Source of the DNA: Elusimicrobiales bacterium
Lineage (GTDB): Bacteria; Elusimicrobiota; Elusimicrobia; Elusimicrobiales; UBA9959
DNA length: 64,000 bases
Reading direction: 5' to 3'
Assembly: GCA_028688015.1 (NCBI GenBank)
Contig: JAQTZB010000002.1
Coordinates: 124,001-188,000, forward strand
Part shown: positions 55,101-63,189 of the stretch, in pieces
Position numbering within the stretch: the stretch's first letter is position 1
Layout of the letters: each line of letters starts with the position of its first letter
Notes under the pieces: model-generated
Seen by the model: only the letters and a program-made list of their open reading frames with translations
Database searches by the model: none
What the model was told of the DNA's origin: nothing
Translations under genes and position numbers: made by a program

Positions 55101-55628
55101 AGGAATGGGGGTAGGGGCGCCGGCCGATTTGGTGGCCGCGGAGAAGGCCTCGCGGCCCGCGTCCTTCACAGCGTCGCGCCAGCTGCTCTGCGGCGGGGGC
55201 GCCGAGGCCGGAGGCATGACGGGCTGCGCGGGCTGGGAGCCCAGGATCAGCGAAGCGGGGTCGCGCGAACTCAGCGGGGTGATGACCTCGCCGGAGCCGT
55301 CGGAGGAGCCGGGGCTGAGGTTGCCCAGGCCGGAGTCGTTGGGGCCCTGGCCGCGCGGGCCGTTGAAGTCGTTGGCCCGGAGGAGGTTGGTCTCGGCCGG
55401 CTGGCTCATCATGTACTCGGCGACGGGAGCCATCACCAGGACGCTGAGGCCTATGCCCACGAAAGCCATGTCCTTGCGCGACAGGTTCTTGAGCCTGTCG
55501 AAGACGCTCCCCGCGGCGCGGGAGAACATAGGGGATTTGCCGAAAGCCGAGGTCTTTTTGAACGGCGATGCCGCCCCCGGTATCACCGGCGCCCCGCCCT
55601 TTTTGTCGTCGTCATTATAGAAGTTCAT
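52176..55628 (-). CDS. Giant member of the membrane-anchored Gly/Ser-rich family
   Basis: 1150 residues from an ATG with GGAGG upstream. The N-terminus MNFYNDDDKKGG is cytoplasmic and the TM is at about 53-73 (MAFVGIGLSVLVMAPVAEYMM). The motif IPKMQSG follows at about 175-181, then AFEKLRSQADKSAGYFTGG. Three long Thr-Gly linkers (about 405-455, 870-915, 1030-1065) separate helical regions, and the C-terminus is Cys-containing (CTSTTC; CDDRCDGVIGENACWAVC). No known domain was recognised. Shared motifs link it to the five genes upstream. A large extracytoplasmic, disulfide-bonded structural role is inference. Confidence 0.7.
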   Translation of the reverse strand: MNFYNDDDKKGGAPVIPGAASPFKKTSAFGKSPMFSRAAGSVFDRLKNLSRKDMAFVGIGLSVLVMAPVAEYMMSQPAETNLLRANDFNGPRGQGPNDSGLGNLSPGSSDGSGEVITPLSSRDPASLILGSQPAQPVMPPASAPPPQSSWRDAVKDAGREAFSAATKSAGAPTPIPKMQSGMRGLFGGGESTRSSGSLGGGKIIQDAQSASSKAAKRSMVGPVAMAGYKGVASNTPNSASKGAFEKLRSQADKSAGYFTGGSAMNSLDKAAAEAVNVGAGAGGAGGLGDGDKTTKPSNSNNKYEHNRSGETLAEMAAKQRMNKALEWEFFKKYEIPKQIINAVVGKVAEWFGKQVERGLNGPGGAPTTYICALTPPTGDCNNPVRGPRSADPETIKKWDSKTCPCGVYSTDEWPGGAGTTTGTPTGTNTGGGTGNETGTTTGGGTGTETGQGSGNAPAIAQVFKDYDETLKQMLLDIQAGAATSDPKVLLDKSIAVAGGFANLKADRVVIEINNRTDATKSSEVNAYERAIVTAKRDLEAEKSQYRLFKTQLANILAAANNNTLVSGSANGISADTTQAVKPYVQSAMDQMVTFDRDFVAKADAKIAFHERALPVYNSQLGQVKTLAGGVSEDYTGSVLGSANGILGELNTLKTELGSGQPNAEQVTKIKEKFLALSGADSAVATPPAQPVVPSNLPSGLQYVSAPPADLRTAVADFVGRSVNSALNGEALIAKPVTWRGLNKETPFEAKGPNDAEGRSAEAAAWAETSPATKKGVASAVVDLNNLAPASLLGASIRGADEVKKDAGNAAVDPGTAVSLMNPIKEEMEKIRKTLTETWKIDMANPTGGGANTGTGTGSATGTGTGTGSGASTGTGTGSGSGTGAGTGAGVMSASNAGVEALRAMDATIAVDQPLYNEIWAGRRNCTSTTCTSNLRVAGEQMQRMNTLRSEVGALREAAAKPGADVPAIQRQIDEKQAAFNNAHAQFAPAAATVKRLEGIPSHPAAGHNTGHNTGHSTGSGTGTSTGSGTSGIDPQRAAAYRATLQVKNQAIQDARREMDVAVAASNRAKATFDAAFKKCDDRCDGVIGENACWAVCKVETRFEAKNQAFTQANQSANSRIQYVGQKKRDCAAFMSTVPANYRTAVGTCEN

Positions 55629-55779
55629 AACCGCCTCCGATCGCTAATTTAAAATCCGCTGAACGATAATACCGCGCAAAACCGCGTATATAGTTCTCCG
55701 ATTATAATCTACCCGATACCGCGCCCGCTTCCAAGTGCCCTTGGGCCCCTAAACCGCTGGGCCCTTTGGCCCGGGCCGC

Positions 55780-55819
55780 AAAAAAACCCGCCGGTAAAAC
55801 CAGACCGCCTACCGGGCGG
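55780..55819 (-). terminator. Probable terminator after the 502-residue gene
   Basis: On the minus strand CCGCCCGGTA pairs imperfectly with TACCGGCGGG and is followed by seven T residues (55786-55780). It may separate the last gene of the cluster from the four before it. Confidence 0.55.
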
Positions 55820-55822
55820 CCC

Positions 55823-55904
55823 CGGAGGAAAGTTCCGAAAAAAACGCATTAAATGAACGCACGCTCTGTTGCACAAGTTTTTTCAACACCGGAACTATCC
55901 TCCG
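55823..55904. other. Long imperfect inverted repeat in a 338-base gap
   Basis: CGGAGGAAAGTTCCG (55823-55837) and CGGAACTATCCTCCG (55890-55904) are inverse complements with one mismatch, extended inward by GAAAAAA/TTTTTTC. The rest of the gap 55629-55966 holds the terminator-like hairpin and a TATAAT (55706-55701, minus) that could start the 1150-residue gene. No open frame there is convincing. Confidence 0.6.
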
Positions 55905-55966
55905 AACAGGCTTTAACCTCGGGCTTAAGAAAACGCCGCAAACCGCGACCGCGCCGGCGGGTGGCT

Positions 55967-57475
55967 TTATTCCCCTCCGGCTACCTTGCTGATAAAGCCG
56001 CTGACCATGTCGCCTATGGGGCCGAACATGCTGCCGTTGCCCAGGATCGAGCCGACAGCCAGCACGCCTACTATGACGGCGCCCAGTATGCCGAACAGGC
56101 CGCCCAGCAGGATCATCAGGATGACGGCCAGCCAGCACTTCCACTTGGAGCAGGGCTTGATCTTCATCTTGTTGTAGCCGGCGCAGTTCATGGGGCTGCT
56201 CTTGTTCTGGCAGGCGGCCGCCAGCTGCACCTCGTGGCCGTTATAATCGTTGCAGTAGCCGATGATCCGGTCTATCTTGCCGTTCCAGGCGCCCACGCCG
56301 CTGCTGCAGCACTTGGGCGGCTTGCCCAGCGTCTTGCCGACGTCTTCCATCTTCTTGCCGTCGTCGGACATGGCCGCGCCGTGCGTGCCGGAGGCTTCGG
56401 AACAGGCCTTGGCCTGGTTCTGCAGGTCGCCGGCCCCGGAGATGAGGTCCCCGGTGAACGAGGTGTCGGGAACGCTCGGCGGCGACCCGGCGTCGGTCTG
56501 TATCACGTCGAGGTTGGCGTCGTTGCCGTCGTAAGTGGTGCCGGTATAAGAAGCCTGGTATTCCAGCGCCGACTCTTTGGATTTGAAGGCCGCTCCGGTC
56601 ATGGCGAAGGTCTCGGCCAGCTGGAACATGGGCTTCTTGGAATTCAGCTTGATGTTCATCTTGGCGCTGTTGGTCTTGTAGCCGACGTTCTTCCAGGAGA
56701 AGCCGGAGACGCGGCCCATGATCTTGGTTTTAACCTTCTGCGGGGAGCCCGGCACGGGTACTTTGGAGGCCGACTGCCCCATGACCTTGCTGTACATGCC
56801 GGCCGCGCCGCCGCCGCCGGTGCCGCCGGGGCCGCGCAGCAGGGTGCGGTTGGCGTAGGGGCCGCTGCCGGAAGCGGAGCCGTCCGCGAAATTGCCCGCG
56901 AGGTTCTGGCCCATCAGGTCGCCGTAGAGGCCGCCGCCGCCCTGGCCGGCGTTAGCCAGCAGGCCCTGCAGGTCCACGCCGTCGGCGCCCTGGCCGTTGG
57001 CCTGTTCTTCATCGTTAACGGCGCCCTTGACCTGGCCCGCGCCGCGCTTGGCGTCCTTGCCGTCCTTCAGCACCGGGGGCCCGAAGATGTCGTCGGCCCC
57101 GCCGCGCAGCAGCGCGATGGAGGACGGCCCGCCGCCGGGCGGCATCGTGGCGTTGATGCTCTTGAGGAACTTGGCCCAATAGGAATTCTGCGCGCTGTCC
57201 TCGGCGGCCTTGTCCATGGCCGCCCGCAGCAGGTCGTTGGAATACTTGGGGTTGATGGTGGACACGATGCTGCCAAGGCCCACCGTCCTGAGGAACGAGG
57301 CCACGGGGCCGAGTTCGAGTATCCTGCCTAAGGTCTCCCCGGAGATCACGAAGGGCACGGAAAGGATGGTGAGGATGAGCAGGATGCCCACGTACTTGGT
57401 CCTGCCCTGAAAAATAAAGAGCAGGGCCGCCAGGACCGATTTACGTTTATGTTTTTCTACGAACTTGCTGCCCAT
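55967..57475 (-). CDS. Membrane-anchored Gly-rich family member with Cys-rich C-terminal region
   Basis: 502 residues from the ATG at 57475, which has GGAGG four bases upstream; the longer frame is rejected. A basic N-terminus (KFVEKHKRKS) precedes the TM at about 27-46 (KYVGILLILTILSVPFVI), then Gly-rich linkers, MYSKVMGQSASKVPVPG, a core with AMTGAAFKSKES and ASYTGTTYDGND, and a Cys region (CCSSGVG, CNDYNG, CQNKSSPMNC, CSKWKC). Two TM helices follow near the C-terminus (CWLAVILMILLGGLFGILGA). The family is unknown; order and motifs match its neighbours. Confidence 0.7.
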   Translation of the reverse strand: MGSKFVEKHKRKSVLAALLFIFQGRTKYVGILLILTILSVPFVISGETLGRILELGPVASFLRTVGLGSIVSTINPKYSNDLLRAAMDKAAEDSAQNSYWAKFLKSINATMPPGGGPSSIALLRGGADDIFGPPVLKDGKDAKRGAGQVKGAVNDEEQANGQGADGVDLQGLLANAGQGGGGLYGDLMGQNLAGNFADGSASGSGPYANRTLLRGPGGTGGGGAAGMYSKVMGQSASKVPVPGSPQKVKTKIMGRVSGFSWKNVGYKTNSAKMNIKLNSKKPMFQLAETFAMTGAAFKSKESALEYQASYTGTTYDGNDANLDVIQTDAGSPPSVPDTSFTGDLISGAGDLQNQAKACSEASGTHGAAMSDDGKKMEDVGKTLGKPPKCCSSGVGAWNGKIDRIIGYCNDYNGHEVQLAAACQNKSSPMNCAGYNKMKIKPCSKWKCWLAVILMILLGGLFGILGAVIVGVLAVGSILGNGSMFGPIGDMVSGFISKVAGGE

Positions 57476-57611
57476 ATAACCTCCATTGGCGAACTGCGCC
57501 GCTGGAAAAACTCCATACACCTATTTAACGCCAGAAAAATCGCTTCCCGTTACGTCCGGTGCCGCCGGGCTTAAAACCCGGCGGCAGCCGCTCTACCCTC
57601 CAAAAGACCGC

Positions 57612-59144
57612 TTACTTGCCGCCCAGCATGCTCCCGATGAGCGCTATGGCGCCGGCGCCGGCCGCCATCCAGGCGGGGGTTATCGGGCCGAGATCGACGC
57701 CGGCCAGGGCCATGCCGGCCGCCGCGGTGGCGCAGCCGCCGCCGATGGTATAGAGGGTACCGAGGGTCGACTGCCCGTGCTGCTGCATGATCATGATACC
57801 CATGATGGTGGCAGCTATGCCCAGCGCCAGCGCGACGCCGGCCAGGGCCATGCCGATGCCCCTCAGGGACGTACCGGCCGCTATCATGGCGGCGCCGGCA
57901 GCCGCGGTGTAAGGCACGGCCGCGAGCGCGGTGCCTTCCTGGATCATGGCGTCGCCCATCTTAATAAGCTTGGCGCCTATACCGGCGAGCAGGGCCGCCA
58001 TCAGGATCAGCATCATCGCGATGGTGGTCAGGCTGCCCCACGGGCTTACGTTGGCGGCAGGAGGAGGTTCGGGGATGACGGGCTCCGCGGGAGTGCCGGT
58101 GCCGCCGCCGCCGCCGCCTGTGCCGGAGTTATCCAGCGAGGGAGAGGTCACCAGGCCCGCGCCGCCTTCGCTGATGCCGGCGCCGCCAGCCGAGGCATCG
58201 CCCTCGCCGGTGCTGCCTTCCCAGGCTTTATCCTGCGTGGAGCGCGCCGAGTCTATGCTGGAGCCGCTATAGGACTGCTGCATGGCCTTCATGCCCTTGG
58301 CCTGCCCGAAGGCTCCGGGAGCCAGGGCGCCCTTCTTGCCGGCCTTGGCGCCGCCGAACACGGGGCGGGCCGAGCCTTTCATGGAGAGCATCTTGCCCTT
58401 GCGCGAGTCGAACTTGGGCATGGACGAGAAGCCCGCGCCGATGCCCGAAGAGAAGCCGGGCTTGCCGCCGGTGGCGCCCGAACCGAACTTGTTGCTGAAG
58501 CCGCCCATGTTGGAGAACTTGCTGGAGCCGCCGCCGAGCTGGCTGGTGAGCGAGCCCATGCTGCCGCCCTGCAGTTTGCCCATCATCTCCTGGGCCATGC
58601 CGCCGGCCTGGTCCGCGCCGGGCTGCGCGTTGGGATCCGCCGCCTGGCCTTCGGCAGCCGCGTCTGTCGGCTTGCCGGCGTCGGGGGCCGCCTTGGCCTT
58701 TGAGGCGTCGCCTTCCATGGCCACGGCGCCCTTGTTGGTCTCCTTGAACATGTCCAGGGAGGACCCGCTGTTGGCGGCCTGGCTGCGCAGGATGGCCGGC
58801 ACATAGTTGTCGGGCGTCTTGCCGGAGCTGAAGGCCGCGGTGCTGGTAGCGGGAGCCGGGGCGTTATTAGCCAGGTAGACACCGCCTGCCACGGCTACCA
58901 TGGCTACGGTGGCTACGATGCCGGCCTTGCCGGCCAGCAGGCCCGCCAGGCCGCCCGAGGCGGAGGCGCCGAACTTGCCGGCGCCGAGGGCGCCGCGGCC
59001 GAGGTTCATGGCCGAGGGGTTTATCCCCGCCTCGCCCATGGCCCCGCGGGAGGCGCCGCCGAACTTGCCGCGAAGCCAGCCAAGCGCGCCGCCCTTCTTT
59101 TCCTTCTTTTCCTTGAAGTTAATTTCTGGTAGATTGTCGTTCAT
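57612..59144 (-). CDS. Membrane-anchored Gly/Ala-rich family member with polytopic C-terminus
   Basis: 510 residues from the ATG at 59144 (GGGAGG site). The N-terminus MNDNLPEINFKEKKEKKGG and the segment GGLAGLLAGKAGI before the TM (about 75-94) closely match the next gene upstream, as does SLDMFKE at about 130. The core has SMPKFDSRKGK, GAFGQAKGMKAMQQSYSG and AWEGSTGEGD. The last 150 residues form five or so hydrophobic helices (WGSLTTIAMMLILMAALLAG; GIGMALAGVALALGIAATIM). It lies 24 bases from the next gene. Function is unknown. Confidence 0.72.
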   Translation of the reverse strand: MNDNLPEINFKEKKEKKGGALGWLRGKFGGASRGAMGEAGINPSAMNLGRGALGAGKFGASASGGLAGLLAGKAGIVATVAMVAVAGGVYLANNAPAPATSTAAFSSGKTPDNYVPAILRSQAANSGSSLDMFKETNKGAVAMEGDASKAKAAPDAGKPTDAAAEGQAADPNAQPGADQAGGMAQEMMGKLQGGSMGSLTSQLGGGSSKFSNMGGFSNKFGSGATGGKPGFSSGIGAGFSSMPKFDSRKGKMLSMKGSARPVFGGAKAGKKGALAPGAFGQAKGMKAMQQSYSGSSIDSARSTQDKAWEGSTGEGDASAGGAGISEGGAGLVTSPSLDNSGTGGGGGGTGTPAEPVIPEPPPAANVSPWGSLTTIAMMLILMAALLAGIGAKLIKMGDAMIQEGTALAAVPYTAAAGAAMIAAGTSLRGIGMALAGVALALGIAATIMGIMIMQQHGQSTLGTLYTIGGGCATAAAGMALAGVDLGPITPAWMAAGAGAIALIGSMLGGK

Positions 59145-59168
59145 AACGCCTCCCAAATATCCCTCGAA

Positions 59169-60713
59169 CTATATACCGCTCATTATACCGCCGACAGACG
59201 ACAGGCCGCTGCCGATGGACGACAGCGTGCCGCCGGCCCCGCCCAGCACGCCAGGAGTGGCGGCAGTGCCGGGAACCGCGGCGACGGCGGGGGTAGTGGT
59301 GGTGACCGAAGTCTGCACGCCGTTGACCGTGCTCGTGGTCGTGGTGGTGGAGGCGGGGGTGCCCGGGGTACCGGCGGTGGCGGGCTTGGCGCCCGCGGAG
59401 CCGGCGTCGGAGCAGGCCTGGCCCAGGGCCTTTATGGCCTCGAGCATCAGCATCACACCGGTAAGGATGTAGATGCCGCCCATCATCTTCTGGTCGAACT
59501 TGTTCATCATCGTGAAGCCGGCCATGATGACCGTGATGGCCTTAATGATGGCGAAGATGGCCGCGGCGGCCGCCAGGGCGGAGAAGATGACCTTCCCCCA
59601 AGGACCGCACATATTGCCGATCTTGGTGAAGAGCTTGGCGAGCAGGATGGCGCCCAGGGCCCACATCATGCCGTTCATGGCCTTGTCTTCCTCGGCCTGC
59701 CAGGGGTCAACGTCCTCGGGCTTAGGCACCTTGGGGGGCGTGTACTCGTTGGAGCTCAGGCTGGGGTCGTTGCCCTTGAGGCCCGCGCCGTTGGAAACGC
59801 CCGCGCCGCCCAGGCCAGCGCCCGCGGCGGGAGACCCGGAGTCGCCGCCGCTGGTCTCGCCGGTGAAAGCTTCGGTGGCGCTGGTGCGCGCCCCCGCGCC
59901 GTCGGCGGAGTAGGCGGCCTTGGCGCCCATCTTGCCGGCGAACTTGGCCTGGCCGTAAGCGCCCTTCTTGTTGACGTTAGGAATAGCGTATTTAGGCGAG
60001 CTCTTGACCCGGGCCGCAGAGGCGGTCATGGCCGAGGTCTTGCCGGCATTGGCCTGGGCCGGGGGCCTGTAAACGGGCTGGAACTGGGCGCCTATGCCGC
60101 CGGCCAGGCCGGAGCCGCCCTGCATCCTGGGGATGGAGGACCCGGCGCCCGAGCCGCCCCCCTTGCTGCCGAAACCCGCATTGGCCTGCAGTTTGGGGCC
60201 GCCCGCGGCCGCGCCGGCGCCCATCGCGGCGTCGCCGCCGGGAGCCGAGGGAGCCTCGGCCGAAGCGTCGGCGGAGGAATTGGCGGGATCGCCGGCCTCC
60301 GCGGAACCGCCGCCCTCGCCCTCGCCGCCGAGCCCGAGGCCGTCCTTCTTGGCCTGCTCCTTGAACATGTCAAGCGTGGAGGAAGCCGCGGCCGAAGCGT
60401 CGCGCGACTGCGCCCGCTCGACGCTGGCCCTGGAGGCTTCTTCTTCTATGTAGGTATTCTGAAAGAGGTCGGGATTATAAACCGGCTTGGAGGAGGGGCC
60501 TATGAAGTTGTAGACCACGCCCACGCCCGCGGCCAGGGTAGCGCCGCCGAGCACCATGCCGAGTATGCCGGCCTTGCTGGCGAAAAGCCCAGCGAGGCCG
60601 CCGCCAGAGCCCAGCCCGGAGGAGGCGCCGCCGCCCACGGCGGACGAGCCTCCGCTGCCGAAGAGCCCGCCGATGCCGGCTTTCTTTTCTTTTTTCTCGT
60701 TATAATCGTTCAT
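59169..60713 (-). CDS. Membrane-anchored Gly/Ala-rich family member, sister of the 510-residue protein
   Basis: 514 residues from the ATG at 60713 (GGAGGAG site); the longer frame is rejected. MNDYNEKKEKKAG is followed by GGGLAGLFASKAGI and the TM (about 49-70). LDMFKE is at 114-119, IPRMQGG at 194-200, SAMTASA near 228, then AYGQAKFAGKMGAKAAYS, EAFTGETSGGD and LKGNDPSLS at 312-320 with TPPKVPKPED. Three hydrophobic helices follow (350-430), then a Thr-rich tail (STTTTTSTVNG). Shared text with the 510- and 312-residue proteins shows common ancestry. Confidence 0.72.
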   Translation of the reverse strand: MNDYNEKKEKKAGIGGLFGSGGSSAVGGGASSGLGSGGGLAGLFASKAGILGMVLGGATLAAGVGVVYNFIGPSSKPVYNPDLFQNTYIEEEASRASVERAQSRDASAAASSTLDMFKEQAKKDGLGLGGEGEGGGSAEAGDPANSSADASAEAPSAPGGDAAMGAGAAAGGPKLQANAGFGSKGGGSGAGSSIPRMQGGSGLAGGIGAQFQPVYRPPAQANAGKTSAMTASAARVKSSPKYAIPNVNKKGAYGQAKFAGKMGAKAAYSADGAGARTSATEAFTGETSGGDSGSPAAGAGLGGAGVSNGAGLKGNDPSLSSNEYTPPKVPKPEDVDPWQAEEDKAMNGMMWALGAILLAKLFTKIGNMCGPWGKVIFSALAAAAAIFAIIKAITVIMAGFTMMNKFDQKMMGGIYILTGVMLMLEAIKALGQACSDAGSAGAKPATAGTPGTPASTTTTTSTVNGVQTSVTTTTPAVAAVPGTAATPGVLGGAGGTLSSIGSGLSSVGGIMSGI

Positions 60714-60738
60714 AACTCCTCCCAATTTAAATACGGGG

Positions 60739-61677
60739 TCAGACAGCGGCGCCCAGGGGCCCGAAGACGGCACCCAGGGCCATCTTCAGCACCATCTGTA
60801 TTATCATCATCTTTATCTGCTTCTTCATCTCTTCGCTTTCATCGGTGGCGTCCTCCGGCTTGGAGGGCGGGGTGATCTTGGTCTTGCTCAGGCTGGGATC
60901 GTTCTTCTTGAGGTCCTGGGCGGTCTGGCCCATCTGCAGGCCCGACAGCGCGGAGCTCTGCTCCATCTGGCCGTTAAGGTTTTCGCCGGTGGGCCCTTTG
61001 GCGGAACTGCCGAAGGCGGAGGCCGCGCCGCCCTTGGCCTGGTCCATATTGCCGGTCTTCACGGCGGACTCGCTCTTCTGGGCGCTGTTGCCCAGCATCG
61101 CCACCAGGGAATTCTTCTTGTCGACCACGGGCGCCTTCAGGTCGGCCTTGGTGGTGGGGGCGAACTCGGCCTTCTGGGCGCCTGAGCCGAAGAACTTGTT
61201 ATGCATGCCGCCGGCCGTCATGGAATTGGAGTTGCCGCCGGTGATGGAGGCCGCGGCGGCCAGCTTGCCGCCCTTGGGCCCCATGGGCGCCGGGGCGCCG
61301 GCGGAACCGGAAGGAGGCGGCGCCACGGGGGCGGAGGCGGAAGCGTCCGCGGTGGCGGAGGCGTCAGCGGTCTCCTCCTCGAGGGGACCGGACTGGAAAA
61401 GGGAGGAAGCTATGTTCTCGCCCGAGGTGGCGGGGTTGTTTATCATCTCGCCGCTGAGCGGGGAGCCGGGGGCGCCGGCCTCGGAGGCAATGTCGCTGCC
61501 CAACATGCCGATGTCGGCCACCTTGGAGCGGAACGGGTTGCCGGCGGAAACCGAGGAATCCAGCGAAGAGCCGCTCATCAGGGGGAGGCCTATCCAGAGG
61601 GCGAGCATGATGACCGCCACAGTGCCGCCGATAGCATACTGCGTCGACTTGCTCTTTTTGTTTTGGAATTTCATCAT
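60739..61677 (-). CDS. Membrane-anchored Ser/Ala-rich family member, first gene of its transcript
   Basis: 312 residues starting MMKFQNKKSKSTQ; either Met could start. The TM is at about 14-34 (YAIGGTVAVIMLALWIGLPL). A low-complexity Ala/Pro/Ser region follows, then SNSMTAGGMHNKFFGSGAQ. LKKNDPSLSKTKITPPSKPED at about 256-276 nearly repeats the motif of the 514-residue protein; the matched 20 residues differ at few sites. A final amphipathic or TM segment ends the protein (MMIIQMVLKMALGAVFGPLG). It is preceded by a near-consensus promoter. Confidence 0.7.
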   Translation of the reverse strand: MMKFQNKKSKSTQYAIGGTVAVIMLALWIGLPLMSGSSLDSSVSAGNPFRSKVADIGMLGSDIASEAGAPGSPLSGEMINNPATSGENIASSLFQSGPLEEETADASATADASASAPVAPPPSGSAGAPAPMGPKGGKLAAAASITGGNSNSMTAGGMHNKFFGSGAQKAEFAPTTKADLKAPVVDKKNSLVAMLGNSAQKSESAVKTGNMDQAKGGAASAFGSSAKGPTGENLNGQMEQSSALSGLQMGQTAQDLKKNDPSLSKTKITPPSKPEDATDESEEMKKQIKMMIIQMVLKMALGAVFGPLGAAV

Positions 61678-61723
61678 AACCCCGCCTCTTATTGTCCCGT
61701 TGCCGCACCCAAAAATAACTTTA

Positions 61724-61765
61724 AACTTTTCCTGACACAGCCCCCGGGGCGTTCAGGTCAAAGTT
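61724..61765 (-). other. 5'-end stem-loop of the cluster transcript
   Basis: AACTTTTCCTGA (61724-61735) pairs with TCAGGTCAAAGTT (61753-61765) through a small internal loop, with CCCCGGGG between. The predicted transcription start (about 61772) lies just a few bases before it, so it would cap the mRNA 5' end and may protect it. Confidence 0.5.
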
Positions 61766-61778
61766 GATTTACAGTGAT

Positions 61779-61807
61779 GTTATAGCAGACAAAAGTTGAC
61801 TTGTCAA
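61779..61807 (-). promoter_or_regulatory. Near-consensus promoter of the 312-residue gene and those after it
   Basis: On the minus strand TTGACA (61807-61802), a 17-base spacer ending TTTTGTCTGC, then TATAAC (61784-61779). The spacer end TTTTGTCTGCTA is shared with the promoter at 63190-63218. Confidence 0.85.
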
Positions 61808-61830
61808 GGGCACACCCGGGCAGCCGGCCT

Positions 61831-63087
61831 TTACTTAGGGTTCTCAGTCACCATCAGGCCCAAGACGTTACCCTTGTCGTCATAGGTGACCTTGTCATTG
61901 TAAGTGATAACGGTGCCATCGGCGTTAACCTGCTCGCCCTTGAATTCGCAGGTGAAAGTGGGCGGCGGCCCCTGGTTAACGGTAATAGCGCGGCTCGAGT
62001 CCTTGTACTTGTCTCCATCCTCGGTGGTGCAGCCCTGCCCGCAGGTCACATCGTTTATGGAATTCTGAACGCCCTCCGGCAGCTGGGCCATGCCGGTGGC
62101 TCCGCCGGCCCCGGTACCGGTGCCGGTACCCGCCCCGGCTCCCGCCCCGGTAGTGGTGCCTGACTTGCCGCCCATGGCGCCCTCCGCCGCCTTGACGGCG
62201 GCCGCAGCGGCTTCTTTCTTCATGTCCGCTTCGGCTTTATCCTTGGCGGCCTGCTGCACTTTGGCGTCCTCGCCCAGCGCTTTCTTGGTGCCCTCCTCGT
62301 CCTTCAGGGGATTGCCCACCTCGGAGGGCTTCAGGGCGCCTTTCTTGTCCATCTTCAGGTCGGCTATGTCGCCGCTCTTGATCTTGTCCAGGCCTACCAG
62401 GCCGGTCTTGGTATAGGACATATCGCCGCCGCGGTTGCTGCCGCTGCCCAGGCCGAAGCTCTGGTTCCATTTGGCGCTCGCGGTCATGGCGGAGCCGGAA
62501 CGAAGCCCTTCGCCCAGCAGCGCCCGGGTGTTCTTAAGGGTGGCCAGCGTGCCTTTGCCTTCGCCTCCGGTTGCGCCCGATTGGGATCTATTGGAAACGG
62601 AAGTGGCCCCGGCCGCCGAACCTTCGCCGAACCTGGTAGCCGAGCCGGCGGATTTGGAGCCGCCCCCCCCGCCGCCCAGGCCCGAACCGCCGCCGGCCTG
62701 CATCTTGGGCACCGAGGCAGGCGAGGCGGACCGGGAAGACCCGCCGGAGGCCGAGGACGCCGGGGCCTTCTCCATCCAGTCGGACATGTCGGGGTTGGAG
62801 GCCGCTATCCCCAACTCGTCCAGCGGCAGGCCGCGGCTGGCGTTGCGGGCCACGGCCGCGTCGGAGAGTTTAGGCTCTTCTTCGGGAATTACGCCCATGG
62901 ATTTGAAGAAGGAAGTCACGCCTTCCCTGGCGGCGGTGCCGTAGGAGAAGTTCTGGTTCTTGCCGGCCCTGGTCAGGTCGTTGGAACCCTGCACGATGAA
63001 GAAGAGGAAGATGCCGCCGCCGGCGAACAGGAAGGCCAGCACTGAAACTATCAGCGTCTTCCTCCGGTTGCTGGAATTGTCCTGCAT
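61831..63087 (-). CDS. Membrane-anchored Gly/Ser-rich family member with Cys-containing tail
   Basis: 418 residues. The N-terminus MQDNSSNRRK precedes the TM at 11-33 (TLIVSVLAFLFAGGGIFLFF). VPKMQAGGG is at about 126-134, followed by a Gly/Ser tract, the core LRSGSAMTASAKWNQSFGLG and SNRGGD. A Lys/Ala-rich helix (QQAAKDKAEADMKKEAAAAA) and a short Gly-Thr linker come next. The C-terminal beta-like domain contains CGQGCTTEDG and FTCEFKGEQVNADGTVITYN. It is the first gene of the cluster and has its own promoter. No known family was recognised. Confidence 0.7.
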   Translation of the reverse strand: MQDNSSNRRKTLIVSVLAFLFAGGGIFLFFIVQGSNDLTRAGKNQNFSYGTAAREGVTSFFKSMGVIPEEEPKLSDAAVARNASRGLPLDELGIAASNPDMSDWMEKAPASSASGGSSRSASPASVPKMQAGGGSGLGGGGGGSKSAGSATRFGEGSAAGATSVSNRSQSGATGGEGKGTLATLKNTRALLGEGLRSGSAMTASAKWNQSFGLGSGSNRGGDMSYTKTGLVGLDKIKSGDIADLKMDKKGALKPSEVGNPLKDEEGTKKALGEDAKVQQAAKDKAEADMKKEAAAAAVKAAEGAMGGKSGTTTGAGAGAGTGTGTGAGGATGMAQLPEGVQNSINDVTCGQGCTTEDGDKYKDSSRAITVNQGPPPTFTCEFKGEQVNADGTVITYNDKVTYDDKGNVLGLMVTENPK

Positions 63088-63189
63088 AACGGCCCCCTAT
63101 CTGCGTATGAACAAAAAATAGATTCCCGTTTTTCACCCTTCCCCATAAGACTGGCCGGGAAACTGAAAAAGCAGGTTTCTTACAATTAG

